In this document: positions 9,159 through 17,063 of the stretch, piece by piece
Position numbering within the stretch: the first letter of the stretch is position 1
Layout of the letters: each line of letters begins with the position of its first letter
NCBI GenBank assembly: GCA_045110335.1
Contig: JBGCGB010000010.1
Coordinates: forward strand, 31,252 to 95,251
Direction: 5' to 3'
Length of the DNA: 64,000 bases
Source: CALBPI01 sp045110335
GTDB taxonomy: Bacteria > Pseudomonadota > Gammaproteobacteria > Steroidobacterales > Woeseiaceae
Notes under the pieces: generated by a model
Database searches by the model: none
The model's input: the letters and a program-made list of their open reading frames with translations, nothing else
Told to the model about the DNA's origin: nothing
Made by a program: the position numbers and the translations under genes

Positions 9159-10453
9159 CCTTTGTTGGGCGGGCGGCGTCGGCGTTTTTGACCTTGTCCT
9201 TGTGACCGGGGTCCACGGTCATTGTTGTGACGGCGGGGACCGCCCGATGGTTTGCGCGGGCGACGCGGAGGACGTTTGATCTCCGGCAATGCTTCGTGAT
9301 CAAAGCTTGCCACCGGAATACGGAAGCCAATGTAAGTTTCGATGTCGGGCAGTGACATGACGTACTGCTCACAACCGAAACTCACCGCAACGCCTGATGC
9401 ACCGGCACGCGCGGTTCTACCGATGCGATGAACATAGTCTTCGCGATCTTGCGGAAGATCATAGTTGAAGACGTGCGTCACATCATCGATATGCAGTCCG
9501 CGAGAGGCGACATCGGTACCAATCAACACATTGAGCTCGCCGTCTTGAAAAGCTTTCAGCATGCGCTGACGTTTTTTCTGTGGCACATCGCCAGAGATAG
9601 CGCGAGCAACAATATCATTGGCGTTGAGCGTGTCTTCCAGGCGTTCTGCTTCGCGTTTGGTATTGACGAAGACCATCGTGCGTTCAATATCCAGCTCGCG
9701 CATTAGTTGGATCAACAGCGGAATTTTTTCTTCATTCGACGGGTAATAAATACTTTGCTCAACCCGGTCTGCGGTGACTTTCTCGGGTTCGATGCGGATG
9801 AGCTCCGGATCGTTCATGTGTTCGGCGGCAAGTTCCATCACACGGTAAGAGAGTGTCGCAGAGAACAACAGGTTGAGTCGTTCGCCAGCCGGCGGCAAGC
9901 GGCGTAGCAAGAACCGGATGTCTTTGATGAAGCCGAGATCAAACATGCGATCGGCCTCATCGAGAACGAGTGCTTGCGCGTGGTTCATATGGAACACGCG
10001 CTGTTTGAAGTAATCGATGATACGACCGGGTGTACCGATCAGGATATCGACACCGGATTCAATGACATTGCGCTGTTTGTCGTAATCGGTGCCGCCATAG
10101 GCCAATCCGATCTTCAAGCCGGTATGTTTGCCAAGTTGCTTCGCGTCATCGGCAATTTGTACCGCAAGCTCGCGCGTTGGTGCCAAAACCAGTGCGCGAA
10201 TGCCGCCCGATTGCACGTCGTCTGCAAGCGGTGTTCTTAACAAGTGACTATAGAGTGCAATGAGAAATGCGGCGGTCTTGCCGGTACCGGTTTGCGCCTG
10301 TCCCGCAACGTCAGCGCCTTTCAGTGCGGTCGGTAACGTTTGTGCCTGAATGGGCGTTGCGTGTTTAAAACCAGCGTCGCGGATGCCTTCATGAAGGGAG
10401 TCCGGTAAGTCTAGTTTGGCAAACTCAAGGTCTGATAGATGTTCTGCTGACAT
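9155..10453 (-). CDS. rhlB: ATP-dependent RNA helicase RhlB (DEAD-box)
   Basis: 432 residues. The order of motifs is the Q motif (FKHATPIQAQTLP), Walker A AQTGTGKTA, PTRELA, GTPGR, VLDEADRMFDLGF, SAT, then the helicase C lobe with GTDVASRGLHID and HRIGRTARAG. The last 40 residues are rich in Arg, Pro and Gly, as in RhlB tails that bind RNA or the degradosome. The rhlB/trxA-rho divergence is the E. coli arrangement, which supports RhlB rather than another DEAD-box paralog. It unwinds mRNA structure during turnover. Its leader carries a 10-bp inverted repeat (10485-10537). Confidence 0.93.
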   Translation of the reverse strand: MSAEHLSDLEFAKLDLPDSLHEGIRDAGFKHATPIQAQTLPTALKGADVAGQAQTGTGKTAAFLIALYSHLLRTPLADDVQSGGIRALVLAPTRELAVQIADDAKQLGKHTGLKIGLAYGGTDYDKQRNVIESGVDILIGTPGRIIDYFKQRVFHMNHAQALVLDEADRMFDLGFIKDIRFLLRRLPPAGERLNLLFSATLSYRVMELAAEHMNDPELIRIEPEKVTADRVEQSIYYPSNEEKIPLLIQLMRELDIERTMVFVNTKREAERLEDTLNANDIVARAISGDVPQKKRQRMLKAFQDGELNVLIGTDVASRGLHIDDVTHVFNYDLPQDREDYVHRIGRTARAGASGVAVSFGCEQYVMSLPDIETYIGFRIPVASFDHEALPEIKRPPRRPRKPSGGPRRHNNDRGPRSQGQGQKRRRRPPNKG

Positions 10454-10484
10454 AGGTTTTGTAGCTTTTTTCCAGTCCGAAGAT

Positions 10485-10537
10485 CGACATTTTGTCGAAT
10501 ATTAGTTTTTTGGGATCGAAACACTTGCAAAATGTCG
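10485..10537. repeat. 10-bp inverted repeat in the rhlB leader
   Basis: CGACATTTTG at 10485-10494 pairs perfectly with CAAAATGTCG at 10528-10537, separated by 33 bases; the first arm also folds on itself (CGACA-TTT-TGTCG). If transcribed toward rhlB this could form a leader stem starting about 30 bases from the rhlB start codon. The right arm runs into the 10-bp palindrome GTCGCGCGAC at 10534-10543. Confidence 0.45.
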
Positions 10538-10652
10538 CGCGACGATGTGAAATTAGACCAACAAAGCGCAACAGCCGTTGCCAAATCAATCATAAAGATC
10601 TAAATAACATGCCCGCGTCTTCTTCTGTCTTGGGGTGACAGGCAAGACGATC

Positions 10653-10688
10653 AAGTGGGCGCATAGTGCCTGAAGTGGCGCGCATAGT
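10653..10688 (+). repeat. Tandem direct repeat upstream of trxA
   Basis: AAGTGGGCGCATAGT (10653-10667) and AAGTGGCGCGCATAGT (10673-10688) are identical except for one inserted base. Their offset of 20-21 bases is about two helical turns, which would place a protein bound at each copy on the same face of the DNA. Confidence 0.5.
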
Positions 10689-10712
10689 CACTAAAATGCT
10701 GCATTTGTAAGC

Positions 10713-10729
10713 GTATCTACAGTAGATAC
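10713..10729. promoter_or_regulatory. 17-bp palindromic candidate operator upstream of trxA
   Basis: GTATCTAC-A-GTAGATAC is a perfect 8-bp inverted repeat around a single central base, 69 bp upstream of the trxA start codon. The form suits a dimeric repressor or activator; no regulator is identified. It does not match the gammaproteobacterial LexA box (CTGT-N8-ACAG). Confidence 0.45.
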
Positions 10730-10797
10730 TGCCGCGGCAACTATCCCAGAACACCTTTTCTAATGTTTCAATTTAACTCTTAATCAGGGGAAATCCG

Positions 10798-11124
10798 TTG
10801 AGCGACAAAATTTTGCAAACCAGTGATGCCAGCTTTGCCGAGGACGTTTTACAATCGGACGTGCCGGTGCTTCTCGATTTTTGGGCGGAATGGTGCGGAC
10901 CCTGCAAGATGATTGCGCCATTGTTGGATCTCGCGGCTGATGAATATGAAGGCCGCCTCAAGATCGTCAAAATCAACATTGATGAAAACCCAAACACGCC
11001 ACCTAAATATGGCATTCGTAGTATCCCGACCCTGATGGTTTTCAAAGGTGGTCAGGTACAAGCACAGAAGCTCGGCGCTGTCTCCAAAGCAGCACTATCC
11101 GAGTTCATTGACGGCAATTTGTGA
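10798..11124 (+). CDS. trxA: Thioredoxin 1
   Basis: 108 residues, the standard thioredoxin length, with the active site FWAEWCGPCKM near residues 28-38 and the cis-Pro loop IRSIPTLMVF. It starts at TTG 10798 with AGGGGA at 10786-10791 as ribosome site; no in-frame ATG precedes the conserved N terminus SDKILQTSDASF. It reduces cytoplasmic disulfides. The stop codon overlaps the GTG start of rho, so trxA and rho form a coupled pair as in enterics. Confidence 0.95.
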   Translation: MSDKILQTSDASFAEDVLQSDVPVLLDFWAEWCGPCKMIAPLLDLAADEYEGRLKIVKINIDENPNTPPKYGIRSIPTLMVFKGGQVQAQKLGAVSKAALSEFIDGNL

Positions 11125-12578
11125 GAAATTCGTTGAGCAATACACCAACACAACAGCAACCTTCCCAGAATAATCGTTCGCGCTCTCAGCAGCCGCGTAA
11201 CAACAAGAAAAAATCACGTCGTAAGCCGTCGCGGAAGCGGATGCATAGCGATTTGCCCATTGATGATGGCGGCGGCCTAGAGATTATCCCGCCGGAAGAA
11301 TTTGAGCTTAGCAAGGACGCGATGAACCTGACTGAGCTCAAGACTCGCCCGGCAGCAAAGCTGGTTGAGCTTGGTGAATCGATGGGGCTTGAGCATCTTG
11401 CACGTTCTCGCAAGCAGGATATTATTTTTGCGGTGCTCAAAGCACATGCGAAGAACGGCGAAGACATTTATGGCGACGGTGTGCTTGAAATCTTGCAGGA
11501 TGGTTTTGGCTTCTTGCGCGCATCAGACAGCTCCTACATGGCCGGGCCGGACGATATTTACGTGTCGCCGAGTCAGATCCGTCGTTTCAATTTGCGTACC
11601 GGCGATACGGTATCGGGATTGATTCGTCCGCCGAAAGACGGTGAGCGTTACTTTGCGTTGCTGAAGGTTGGACAGATCAACTTTGAGCCGCCGGAAAATA
11701 CCCGCAGTAAAGTTCTGTTTGAGAATCTCACACCGCTGTTCCCGCGTGATCGCCTGAAGCTCGAGCAAGGCAACGGCAGTAAAGAGGATCTGACCGCACG
11801 TATTATTGATTTGGTTGCTCCGATTGGAAAAGGCCAGCGAGGTCTTATCGTTTCACCACCGAAAGCCGGTAAAACGATGTTGTTGCAGAACATTGCGTCT
11901 GCGATTGTTGCTAATCAGCCCGAATGCGATCTCATCGTATTGTTGATTGATGAGCGTCCCGAAGAAGTCACCGAGATGCAACGCACCGTTCGCGGTGAAG
12001 TCGTGTCATCGACGTTCGACGAGCCAGCAAGCCGTCACGTTCAGGTTGCTGAAATGGTCATTGAGAAAGCGAAACGTTTGGTAGAACACAAACGCGACGT
12101 GATTATTCTTTTGGACTCTATTACCCGTTTGGCGCGCGCATACAACACGGTTGTACCGTCTTCGGGCAAAGTCCTGACCGGTGGTGTGGATGCCAATGCA
12201 TTGCATCGCCCGAAGCGCTTCTTCGGCGCTGCGCGTAATGTGGAAGAGGGCGGAAGCCTGACCATTTTGGCGACAGCACTGGTTGATACCGGCTCCAAGA
12301 TGGACGAAGTCATCTACGAAGAGTTTAAAGGCACAGGCAACATGGAGATCCATCTGGATCGACGCGTCGCTGAAAAACGGGTTTACCCGGCGATCAATAT
12401 CAACCGGTCAGGTACGCGTAAGGAAGACCTGTTGACTGATCCGGATGAGCTTCAGAAAATGTGGGTGTTGCGTAAAGTGCTGCATCCCATGGATGAGCTG
12501 GCTGCGGTTGAGTTCTTGCTGAACAAGATGCAAGACACCAAAACCAACTCGACGTTCTTCGACGCGATGAAACGCTAG
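11121..12578 (+). CDS. rho: Transcription termination factor Rho with N-terminal extension
   Basis: 485 residues from GTG 11121. From Met68 (MNLTELK, base 11322) it follows the canonical Rho of about 419 residues: N-terminal RNA-binding domain with DGFGFLR and DDIYVSPSQIRRF, Walker A PPKAGKTMLL, Walker B VIILLDSITRLARA, Q loop and R loop GTGNMEIHLDRR. The extra 67 residues are low complexity, rich in Gln, Asn, Ser, Lys and Arg, followed by an acidic stretch. The GTG overlaps the trxA stop; TTG 11133 or ATG 11241 would shorten the extension, and starting at Met68 would remove it, but the frame stays open and coupled. An intrinsic terminator follows at 12630. Confidence 0.95.
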   Translation: MRNSLSNTPTQQQPSQNNRSRSQQPRNNKKKSRRKPSRKRMHSDLPIDDGGGLEIIPPEEFELSKDAMNLTELKTRPAAKLVELGESMGLEHLARSRKQDIIFAVLKAHAKNGEDIYGDGVLEILQDGFGFLRASDSSYMAGPDDIYVSPSQIRRFNLRTGDTVSGLIRPPKDGERYFALLKVGQINFEPPENTRSKVLFENLTPLFPRDRLKLEQGNGSKEDLTARIIDLVAPIGKGQRGLIVSPPKAGKTMLLQNIASAIVANQPECDLIVLLIDERPEEVTEMQRTVRGEVVSSTFDEPASRHVQVAEMVIEKAKRLVEHKRDVIILLDSITRLARAYNTVVPSSGKVLTGGVDANALHRPKRFFGAARNVEEGGSLTILATALVDTGSKMDEVIYEEFKGTGNMEIHLDRRVAEKRVYPAININRSGTRKEDLLTDPDELQKMWVLRKVLHPMDELAAVEFLLNKMQDTKTNSTFFDAMKR

Positions 12579-12608
12579 CCGCTGTAGCGTTGGCGCGATG
12601 CGCCACGA

Positions 12609-13811
12609 TTACCAGTAGAAAAATGGAAAGGCTTCGCCGCAGGCGAAGTCTTTTCTTTTTGGGGGCAGCTCAATTAGGCCGTCTGTATAGGCCAGGGCAG
12701 CGAAGTCACCGGACGTATTTGTGCTAAGCGGGGTGGCCCACATCTGTCCCGCATTGTCCGGTTGCAGCATCGCGGGCACCAAAGCCGTCAGTGCCGGTTT
12801 GAAATGCCAATCTGTCGCGAGTTTCACGGTGCTGGGTCCGCGAGCGTTCATGCCGTTCGCCCGCTCGAGCGCAGGAACAACATAGCGACGGAAACAGCTT
12901 AGCGTTGATACCGGATTACCCGGAAGCGCAAAGACGGCTTGTCGCTGTTCGCCGGTGCCGAACCACATCGGCTTGCCAGGTCTTTGAGCCACGAAATGAA
13001 AGTGTTTCTTGACGCCGAGCATATTGAGAATCTCGGGCACGAAATCTGCCTTGCCCTTGGACACGCCACCCGACAGCACGAGAACTTCATTCTCGTTTAG
13101 GATCTCCGCGAGCGATTTTTGCAGTCCGGCTTTGCTATCCGGCAAATGATGCAGTGAAACATCGCTGAATCCGTGTGACCGCAAAGCCGTTAACAGCGCA
13201 GGGCCATTAGAGAGTCGGATTTGATGCGGCTCAATCGGTTGGCCTGGCGGCACTAACTCATCACCGGTCGCGATGACGGCAATGCTGGGCTGTAACTTGA
13301 CCAGCACGTCTGTATGGCCAGCGGATGCAATAATCGCCGACTCAATGCCACCGATACGCATGCCGGGCGTTAGCAGCGTGGTACCAGCTGCATGGTCGCT
13401 GCCTGCTTTGTGAATGTTCTGACCGTGCGATGGCTGATAGCCGGTTTCAAGTGTTAAACGGCTCTGACCATTGATCGTCTCTATTTGATAGCGTTCAACA
13501 GGAATAACAGTATCGGCGTCATCGCAAAGTGCCGCGCCGGTCATGATCTCGATGGCGTGGTCTGGTGCCGCAAGCGTCTTTGGCGACTCACCGGCCAACT
13601 GTGTGTCGGTGATTGTCCATGTCGTCAGATTTTCTTGCCAGCGAATAGCGACGCCATCCATCGTGACCCGATCGAACGGTGGCTGATCGCGTTCCGCGAC
13701 GATGGATTCGGCAAGGATACGGCCTGTTGCCAGATGAGCCGGGATGCTTTCTGTCCCGAAGTCCGGCATAGCCTCAAAGATAAGGCGCTCGGCTTCCTTA
13801 ACCGAAATCAT
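12609..13811 (-). CDS. moeA: Molybdopterin molybdenumtransferase MoeA
   Basis: 400 residues, close to E. coli MoeA (411). Signatures are RDQPPFDRVTMDGVAI near residue 40, the MoCF-binding domain with VIATGDELVPPGQP and the VLSGGVSKGKADFV glycine loop, and a C-terminal beta-barrel domain. It inserts molybdate into adenylylated molybdopterin in the cytoplasm. The ATG overlaps the purD stop by four bases (ATGA), so it is read from the purine operon, which is an unusual partner; no other molybdenum cofactor gene is in the window. The last codons carry the convergent rho terminator. Confidence 0.92.
   Translation of the reverse strand: MISVKEAERLIFEAMPDFGTESIPAHLATGRILAESIVAERDQPPFDRVTMDGVAIRWQENLTTWTITDTQLAGESPKTLAAPDHAIEIMTGAALCDDADTVIPVERYQIETINGQSRLTLETGYQPSHGQNIHKAGSDHAAGTTLLTPGMRIGGIESAIIASAGHTDVLVKLQPSIAVIATGDELVPPGQPIEPHQIRLSNGPALLTALRSHGFSDVSLHHLPDSKAGLQKSLAEILNENEVLVLSGGVSKGKADFVPEILNMLGVKKHFHFVAQRPGKPMWFGTGEQRQAVFALPGNPVSTLSCFRRYVVPALERANGMNARGPSTVKLATDWHFKPALTALVPAMLQPDNAGQMWATPLSTNTSGDFAALAYTDGLIELPPKRKDFACGEAFPFFYW
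12630..12660 (+). terminator. Intrinsic terminator of trxA-rho inside the 3' end of moeA
   Basis: Stem GGCTTCGCC (12630-12638), loop GCA, stem GGCGAAGTC (12642-12650, one G-T pair), then TTTTCTTTTT. It lies 52 bases after the rho stop and is antisense to the last codons of convergent moeA. A second smaller hairpin, TGGCGC-GAT-GCGCCA at 12591-12605, precedes it. Confidence 0.75.
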
Positions 13812-15106
13812 GACCGTGACCGGCGTTCCCGGCTAATGGCGCGATGACCAATATCATCGCGCTTGAACAGGCCATCACACTGAATGTGAGCGACAGCCCG
13901 GTAAGCCTTTTCGGCAGCTGCGCATACCGAATCACCCAGCGCTGTCACACAAACGACCCGGCCACCGCTGCTAAGCAGTTGGTCGTCAGCCAATGCGGTA
14001 CCGGCATGGAAGGTCTTGACGTCATACTCAATGTCGGCAGCGTGAAGATCGCCTAACGGAATCTGTTTTTGATAGCTCTCGGGGTAGCCGTCGGCGGCGA
14101 GAACCACGCCCAATGCGGTGTCCGGATTCCAACTGACCTGTTGTTCATGCAGATTGCCGTCGATCACTGCATCGCACAAGGCGGCTAGATCAGACTGCAG
14201 CCGAAGCATTAGTGGCTGTGTCTCCGGGTCACCTAATCGGCAATTGAATTCGAGTACTTTGGCGACGCCATGATCATCGATCATCAAACCGGCATATAGA
14301 AAACCGCGATAGGTGATGCCATCCGCCCGAAGTCCATCCAGTGTCGGTTGAATGACTTCTCGCATGACGCGATCCGTGATTTCATCAGTGACGACCGGCG
14401 CTGGTGAGTAGGCGCCCATACCGCCGGTATTGGGTCCCATATCGCCGTTGTCGCGTGCCTTATGGTCTTGCGAGGTGGCCAGCGGAATAACATGCTGACC
14501 GTCCGTCAAGACGATAAACGAGGCCTCTTCACCGACCAAGAAATCTTCGATAACAATCTCGCCACCGGCATCCCCGAAACGGCGATCGTTGATCATGGAC
14601 GATATTGCCGCGATTGCTTCTTCAAGATTTTGTGCGATCACGACGCCTTTTCCAGCTGCCAGACCATCGGCTTTGACGACCAGCGGGAAGCGCCGGCCAC
14701 GCACATAGGCGCAGGCATCATCATGGTTGGTAAAGGTGGCGTAGTCGGCCGTTGGAATACCGTGGCGACTCAAAAAGTCTTTCGTAAATGCTTTTGAGCC
14801 TTCCAGTTGCGACGCTTGCCGGTCGGGACCAAAGCAGCGCAGACCGGCTTCGGAAAAGCGATCACAAATACCGGCGACCAGTGGTTGCTCAGGGCCGACA
14901 ATCGTGAGATCAATTTGCTCAGCCTGGGCAAGCGCTAACAAGGCAGCAATGTCTGTAGCGGCGATATCAACGTTTCTGATGCCAGGCTCAAGCGCCGTAC
15001 CGGCATTGCCGGGTGCGACCAAGACTTCTTCGATTCGCTCTGACTGCTTAACGCGCCACGCAATGGCATGCTCACGCCCGCCGCCACCGATTACCAATAC
15101 TTTCAT
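13808..15106 (-). CDS. purD: Phosphoribosylamine-glycine ligase PurD
   Basis: 432 residues, matching PurD. Landmarks are the N-terminal VLVIGGGGREHAIAW, the ATP-grasp nucleotide loop VVKADGLAAGKGVVIA, the GPNTGGMGAYSPAP segment and LEFNCRLGDPETQPLM with metal ligands. It forms glycinamide ribonucleotide in de novo purine synthesis. The gene lies 10 bases downstream of purH, the common gammaproteobacterial purHD operon, and overlaps moeA. Confidence 0.96.
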   Translation of the reverse strand: MKVLVIGGGGREHAIAWRVKQSERIEEVLVAPGNAGTALEPGIRNVDIAATDIAALLALAQAEQIDLTIVGPEQPLVAGICDRFSEAGLRCFGPDRQASQLEGSKAFTKDFLSRHGIPTADYATFTNHDDACAYVRGRRFPLVVKADGLAAGKGVVIAQNLEEAIAAISSMINDRRFGDAGGEIVIEDFLVGEEASFIVLTDGQHVIPLATSQDHKARDNGDMGPNTGGMGAYSPAPVVTDEITDRVMREVIQPTLDGLRADGITYRGFLYAGLMIDDHGVAKVLEFNCRLGDPETQPLMLRLQSDLAALCDAVIDGNLHEQQVSWNPDTALGVVLAADGYPESYQKQIPLGDLHAADIEYDVKTFHAGTALADDQLLSSGGRVVCVTALGDSVCAAAEKAYRAVAHIQCDGLFKRDDIGHRAISRERRSRS

Positions 15107-15116
15107 CGTTCGCTAC

Positions 15117-16664
15117 TCAATGACGGAAATGACGCATGCCTGTAAAGACCATCGCGATGTTGTGCTCGTTAGCGGCGCGAATCACTTCTTCGTCACGCAT
15201 GGAGCCGCCGGGTTGAATCACGGCGGTAATCCCATGTTCTGCCGCGCTATCCAAGCCATCCCGGAACGGGAAAAAAGCATCCGAAGCCATGACCGATCCT
15301 TTAACCGTTAAGCCTTCATCGGCCGCTTTGATCGCGGCGATTTTGGTCGAATAAACGCGGCTCATTTGCCCCGCGCCAATGCCAATAGTTCGCGCGTCTT
15401 TGCAAAAAACAATCGCATTCGACTTTACATACTTGACGACCTGCCACGCAAACAGCAGATCCATCATTTCGCGTTCATCCGGTTGTCTTTCGCTGACAAT
15501 TCTTAAAGCATCGGAGGCGAGTACGCCGTCATCCCGATCCTGAATCAGAAATCCGCCGGAAACCTTCTTGATCTCGACGGCGCCCGGCAAGGTGTTGATT
15601 GCGCCGATTTCGAGTAAACGAATATTCGGTTTCGATGCAAAAGCAACAACGGCATCGTCATCAAATTGGGGCGCAATAATGACCTCGACGAACTGTCGGT
15701 CAATGATCTTTTGGGCAAGCGCTGCTGGTACTGCCCGATTGAACGCGATAATACCGCCGAATGCTGACGTAGGGTCTGTCGCATAGGCGGCCTCATAAGC
15801 GCTGTCGATATTTTCGGCAACCGAGACGCCACAGGGGTTTGCATGCTTAACGATGACGCACGCGGGGGCATCAAACTGCCGGACGCATTCAAGCGCCGCA
15901 TCGCCGTCAGCGATGTTGTTATATGACAAGGCTTTACCCTGAACTTTCCGCGCGGCAGCGATGGAGCCCGCTACGTCGCGCGCGTCGCGATAAAAGCTCG
16001 CTTGCTGATGCGGGTTCTCGCCGTAACGCAGTGTCTCGACTCGATGGCCGCCTATCGAAAAGTCGTTGGACTGTTTGGGTTCATCAGCTGCTTGCTTCAT
16101 GTATTCGGCGATTGACGCGTCATAGGCGGCTGTATGAGAGAACGCTCTGGCAGCCAATTGCCGGCGAACCGATGCGGCGGGTGTCTCGCCGGCCTTCAAT
16201 GCATCCAAGACCACAGCGTAGTCGTCGGGATTGACGATGACGGTAACGGCGTTGTGGTTCTTGGCCGCTGCCCGAATCATCGCGGGGCCGCCAATATCAA
16301 TCTGTTCGACGGCGACCTCAAACGACGTGTCTGCCCTGTTGATGGTTTCCGCAAACGGGTAGAGGTTGACCACCAGCAGATCGATGGGCGTGATGTCATG
16401 CGCTACGAGCACGTCATCATCGATTTCCGGTCGTCGAAGAATGGCACCATGGATTTTTGGGTGCAGCGTTTTGACGCGCCCATCCATGATTTCGGGAAAC
16501 CCAGTTACCGCGGAAACGTCCGTGACGGCGATGCCCGCATCGCGCAAGCGCTTAGCAGTACCGCCAGTGGACAAAATTTCAACGCCGGCATCTGCTAGCT
16601 GTTGCCCGAGCTCGGCAATGCCGTTTTTGTCCGAGACACTGATCAATGCGCGTCTTATCGCCAT
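15117..16664 (-). CDS. purH: Bifunctional AICAR transformylase / IMP cyclohydrolase PurH
   Basis: 515 residues, close to the usual 520-530. The N-terminal IMP cyclohydrolase (MGS-like fold) shows RALISVSDKNGI, LSTGGTAKRL and GRVKTLHPKIHGAIL; the AICAR transformylase domain has LRYGENPHQ and VIVKHANPCGVSVA with the catalytic KH pair. It carries out the last two steps to IMP. It follows fis by 61 bases and is close to purD; the spacer shows no clear PurR-type operator by eye. Confidence 0.96.
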   Translation of the reverse strand: MAIRRALISVSDKNGIAELGQQLADAGVEILSTGGTAKRLRDAGIAVTDVSAVTGFPEIMDGRVKTLHPKIHGAILRRPEIDDDVLVAHDITPIDLLVVNLYPFAETINRADTSFEVAVEQIDIGGPAMIRAAAKNHNAVTVIVNPDDYAVVLDALKAGETPAASVRRQLAARAFSHTAAYDASIAEYMKQAADEPKQSNDFSIGGHRVETLRYGENPHQQASFYRDARDVAGSIAAARKVQGKALSYNNIADGDAALECVRQFDAPACVIVKHANPCGVSVAENIDSAYEAAYATDPTSAFGGIIAFNRAVPAALAQKIIDRQFVEVIIAPQFDDDAVVAFASKPNIRLLEIGAINTLPGAVEIKKVSGGFLIQDRDDGVLASDALRIVSERQPDEREMMDLLFAWQVVKYVKSNAIVFCKDARTIGIGAGQMSRVYSTKIAAIKAADEGLTVKGSVMASDAFFPFRDGLDSAAEHGITAVIQPGGSMRDEEVIRAANEHNIAMVFTGMRHFRH

Positions 16665-16725
16665 GAGAGGGTTCCTGTCTTTGACCGCCTGGCGTCATGC
16701 AAGACTGTCGCGTTGGGTATGCAGT

Positions 16726-17019
16726 CTAATCCAGTGCGTAGGTTTTGAGCTTCTTTCTGAGCGTGCCCCGGTTTATACCGAGTATTTCAGCGGCACGGCT
16801 CTGGTTGCCGTCCGTATATTCCATCACTTTCTGAAAAAGTGGTCTCTCAACTTCCGACAACACCATGCCATACAGGTCGCCCGGAATCGTGCCATTGAGT
16901 TTGACAAAGTAATCCTGCAGCGCGCTTTCCGTCATGTGAGCAAATGGCGCTTGCTGGGTACTTTTAGTCTTTGTTTTACTACCGGATTTTTTTTTCGTTT
17001 TTGTTTTCAAGTTTGCCAC
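16726..17019 (-). CDS. fis: DNA-binding protein Fis
   Basis: 97 residues, the size of E. coli Fis (98). The C-terminal half is the diagnostic part: LFQKVMEYTDGNQSRAAEILGINRGTLRKKLKTYALD, containing the helix-turn-helix. The N terminus has an unusual run of Lys, Thr and Ser (KTKTKKKSGSKTKTK), longer and more basic than the enteric beta-hairpin arm. Fis bends DNA and regulates rRNA, tRNA and recombination sites. dusB lies immediately upstream, the conserved dusB-fis operon. Confidence 0.92.
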   Translation of the reverse strand: MANLKTKTKKKSGSKTKTKSTQQAPFAHMTESALQDYFVKLNGTIPGDLYGMVLSEVERPLFQKVMEYTDGNQSRAAEILGINRGTLRKKLKTYALD

Positions 17020-17063
17020 GACCCGTCATCTCCCCAATGACAATGCTTACTTGGTGATGGCAA

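Larger units (their letters stand above)
10454..10797. other. 344-bp divergent control region between rhlB and trxA-rho
   Basis: No convincing ORF. It contains, left to right: the inverted repeat CGACATTTTG / CAAAATGTCG, the palindrome GTCGCGCGAC (10534-10543), a tandem near-identical direct repeat (10653-10688), and a 17-bp inverted repeat (10713-10729). The ribosome site AGGGGA lies at 10786-10791 before the TTG of trxA. No hexamer pair with good spacing could be assigned with confidence for either direction. Confidence 0.6.

Noticed and set aside
10713..10729. LexA (SOS) box upstream of trxA
   Set aside because: The palindrome GTATCTAC-A-GTAGATAC does not match CTGT-N8-ACAG.
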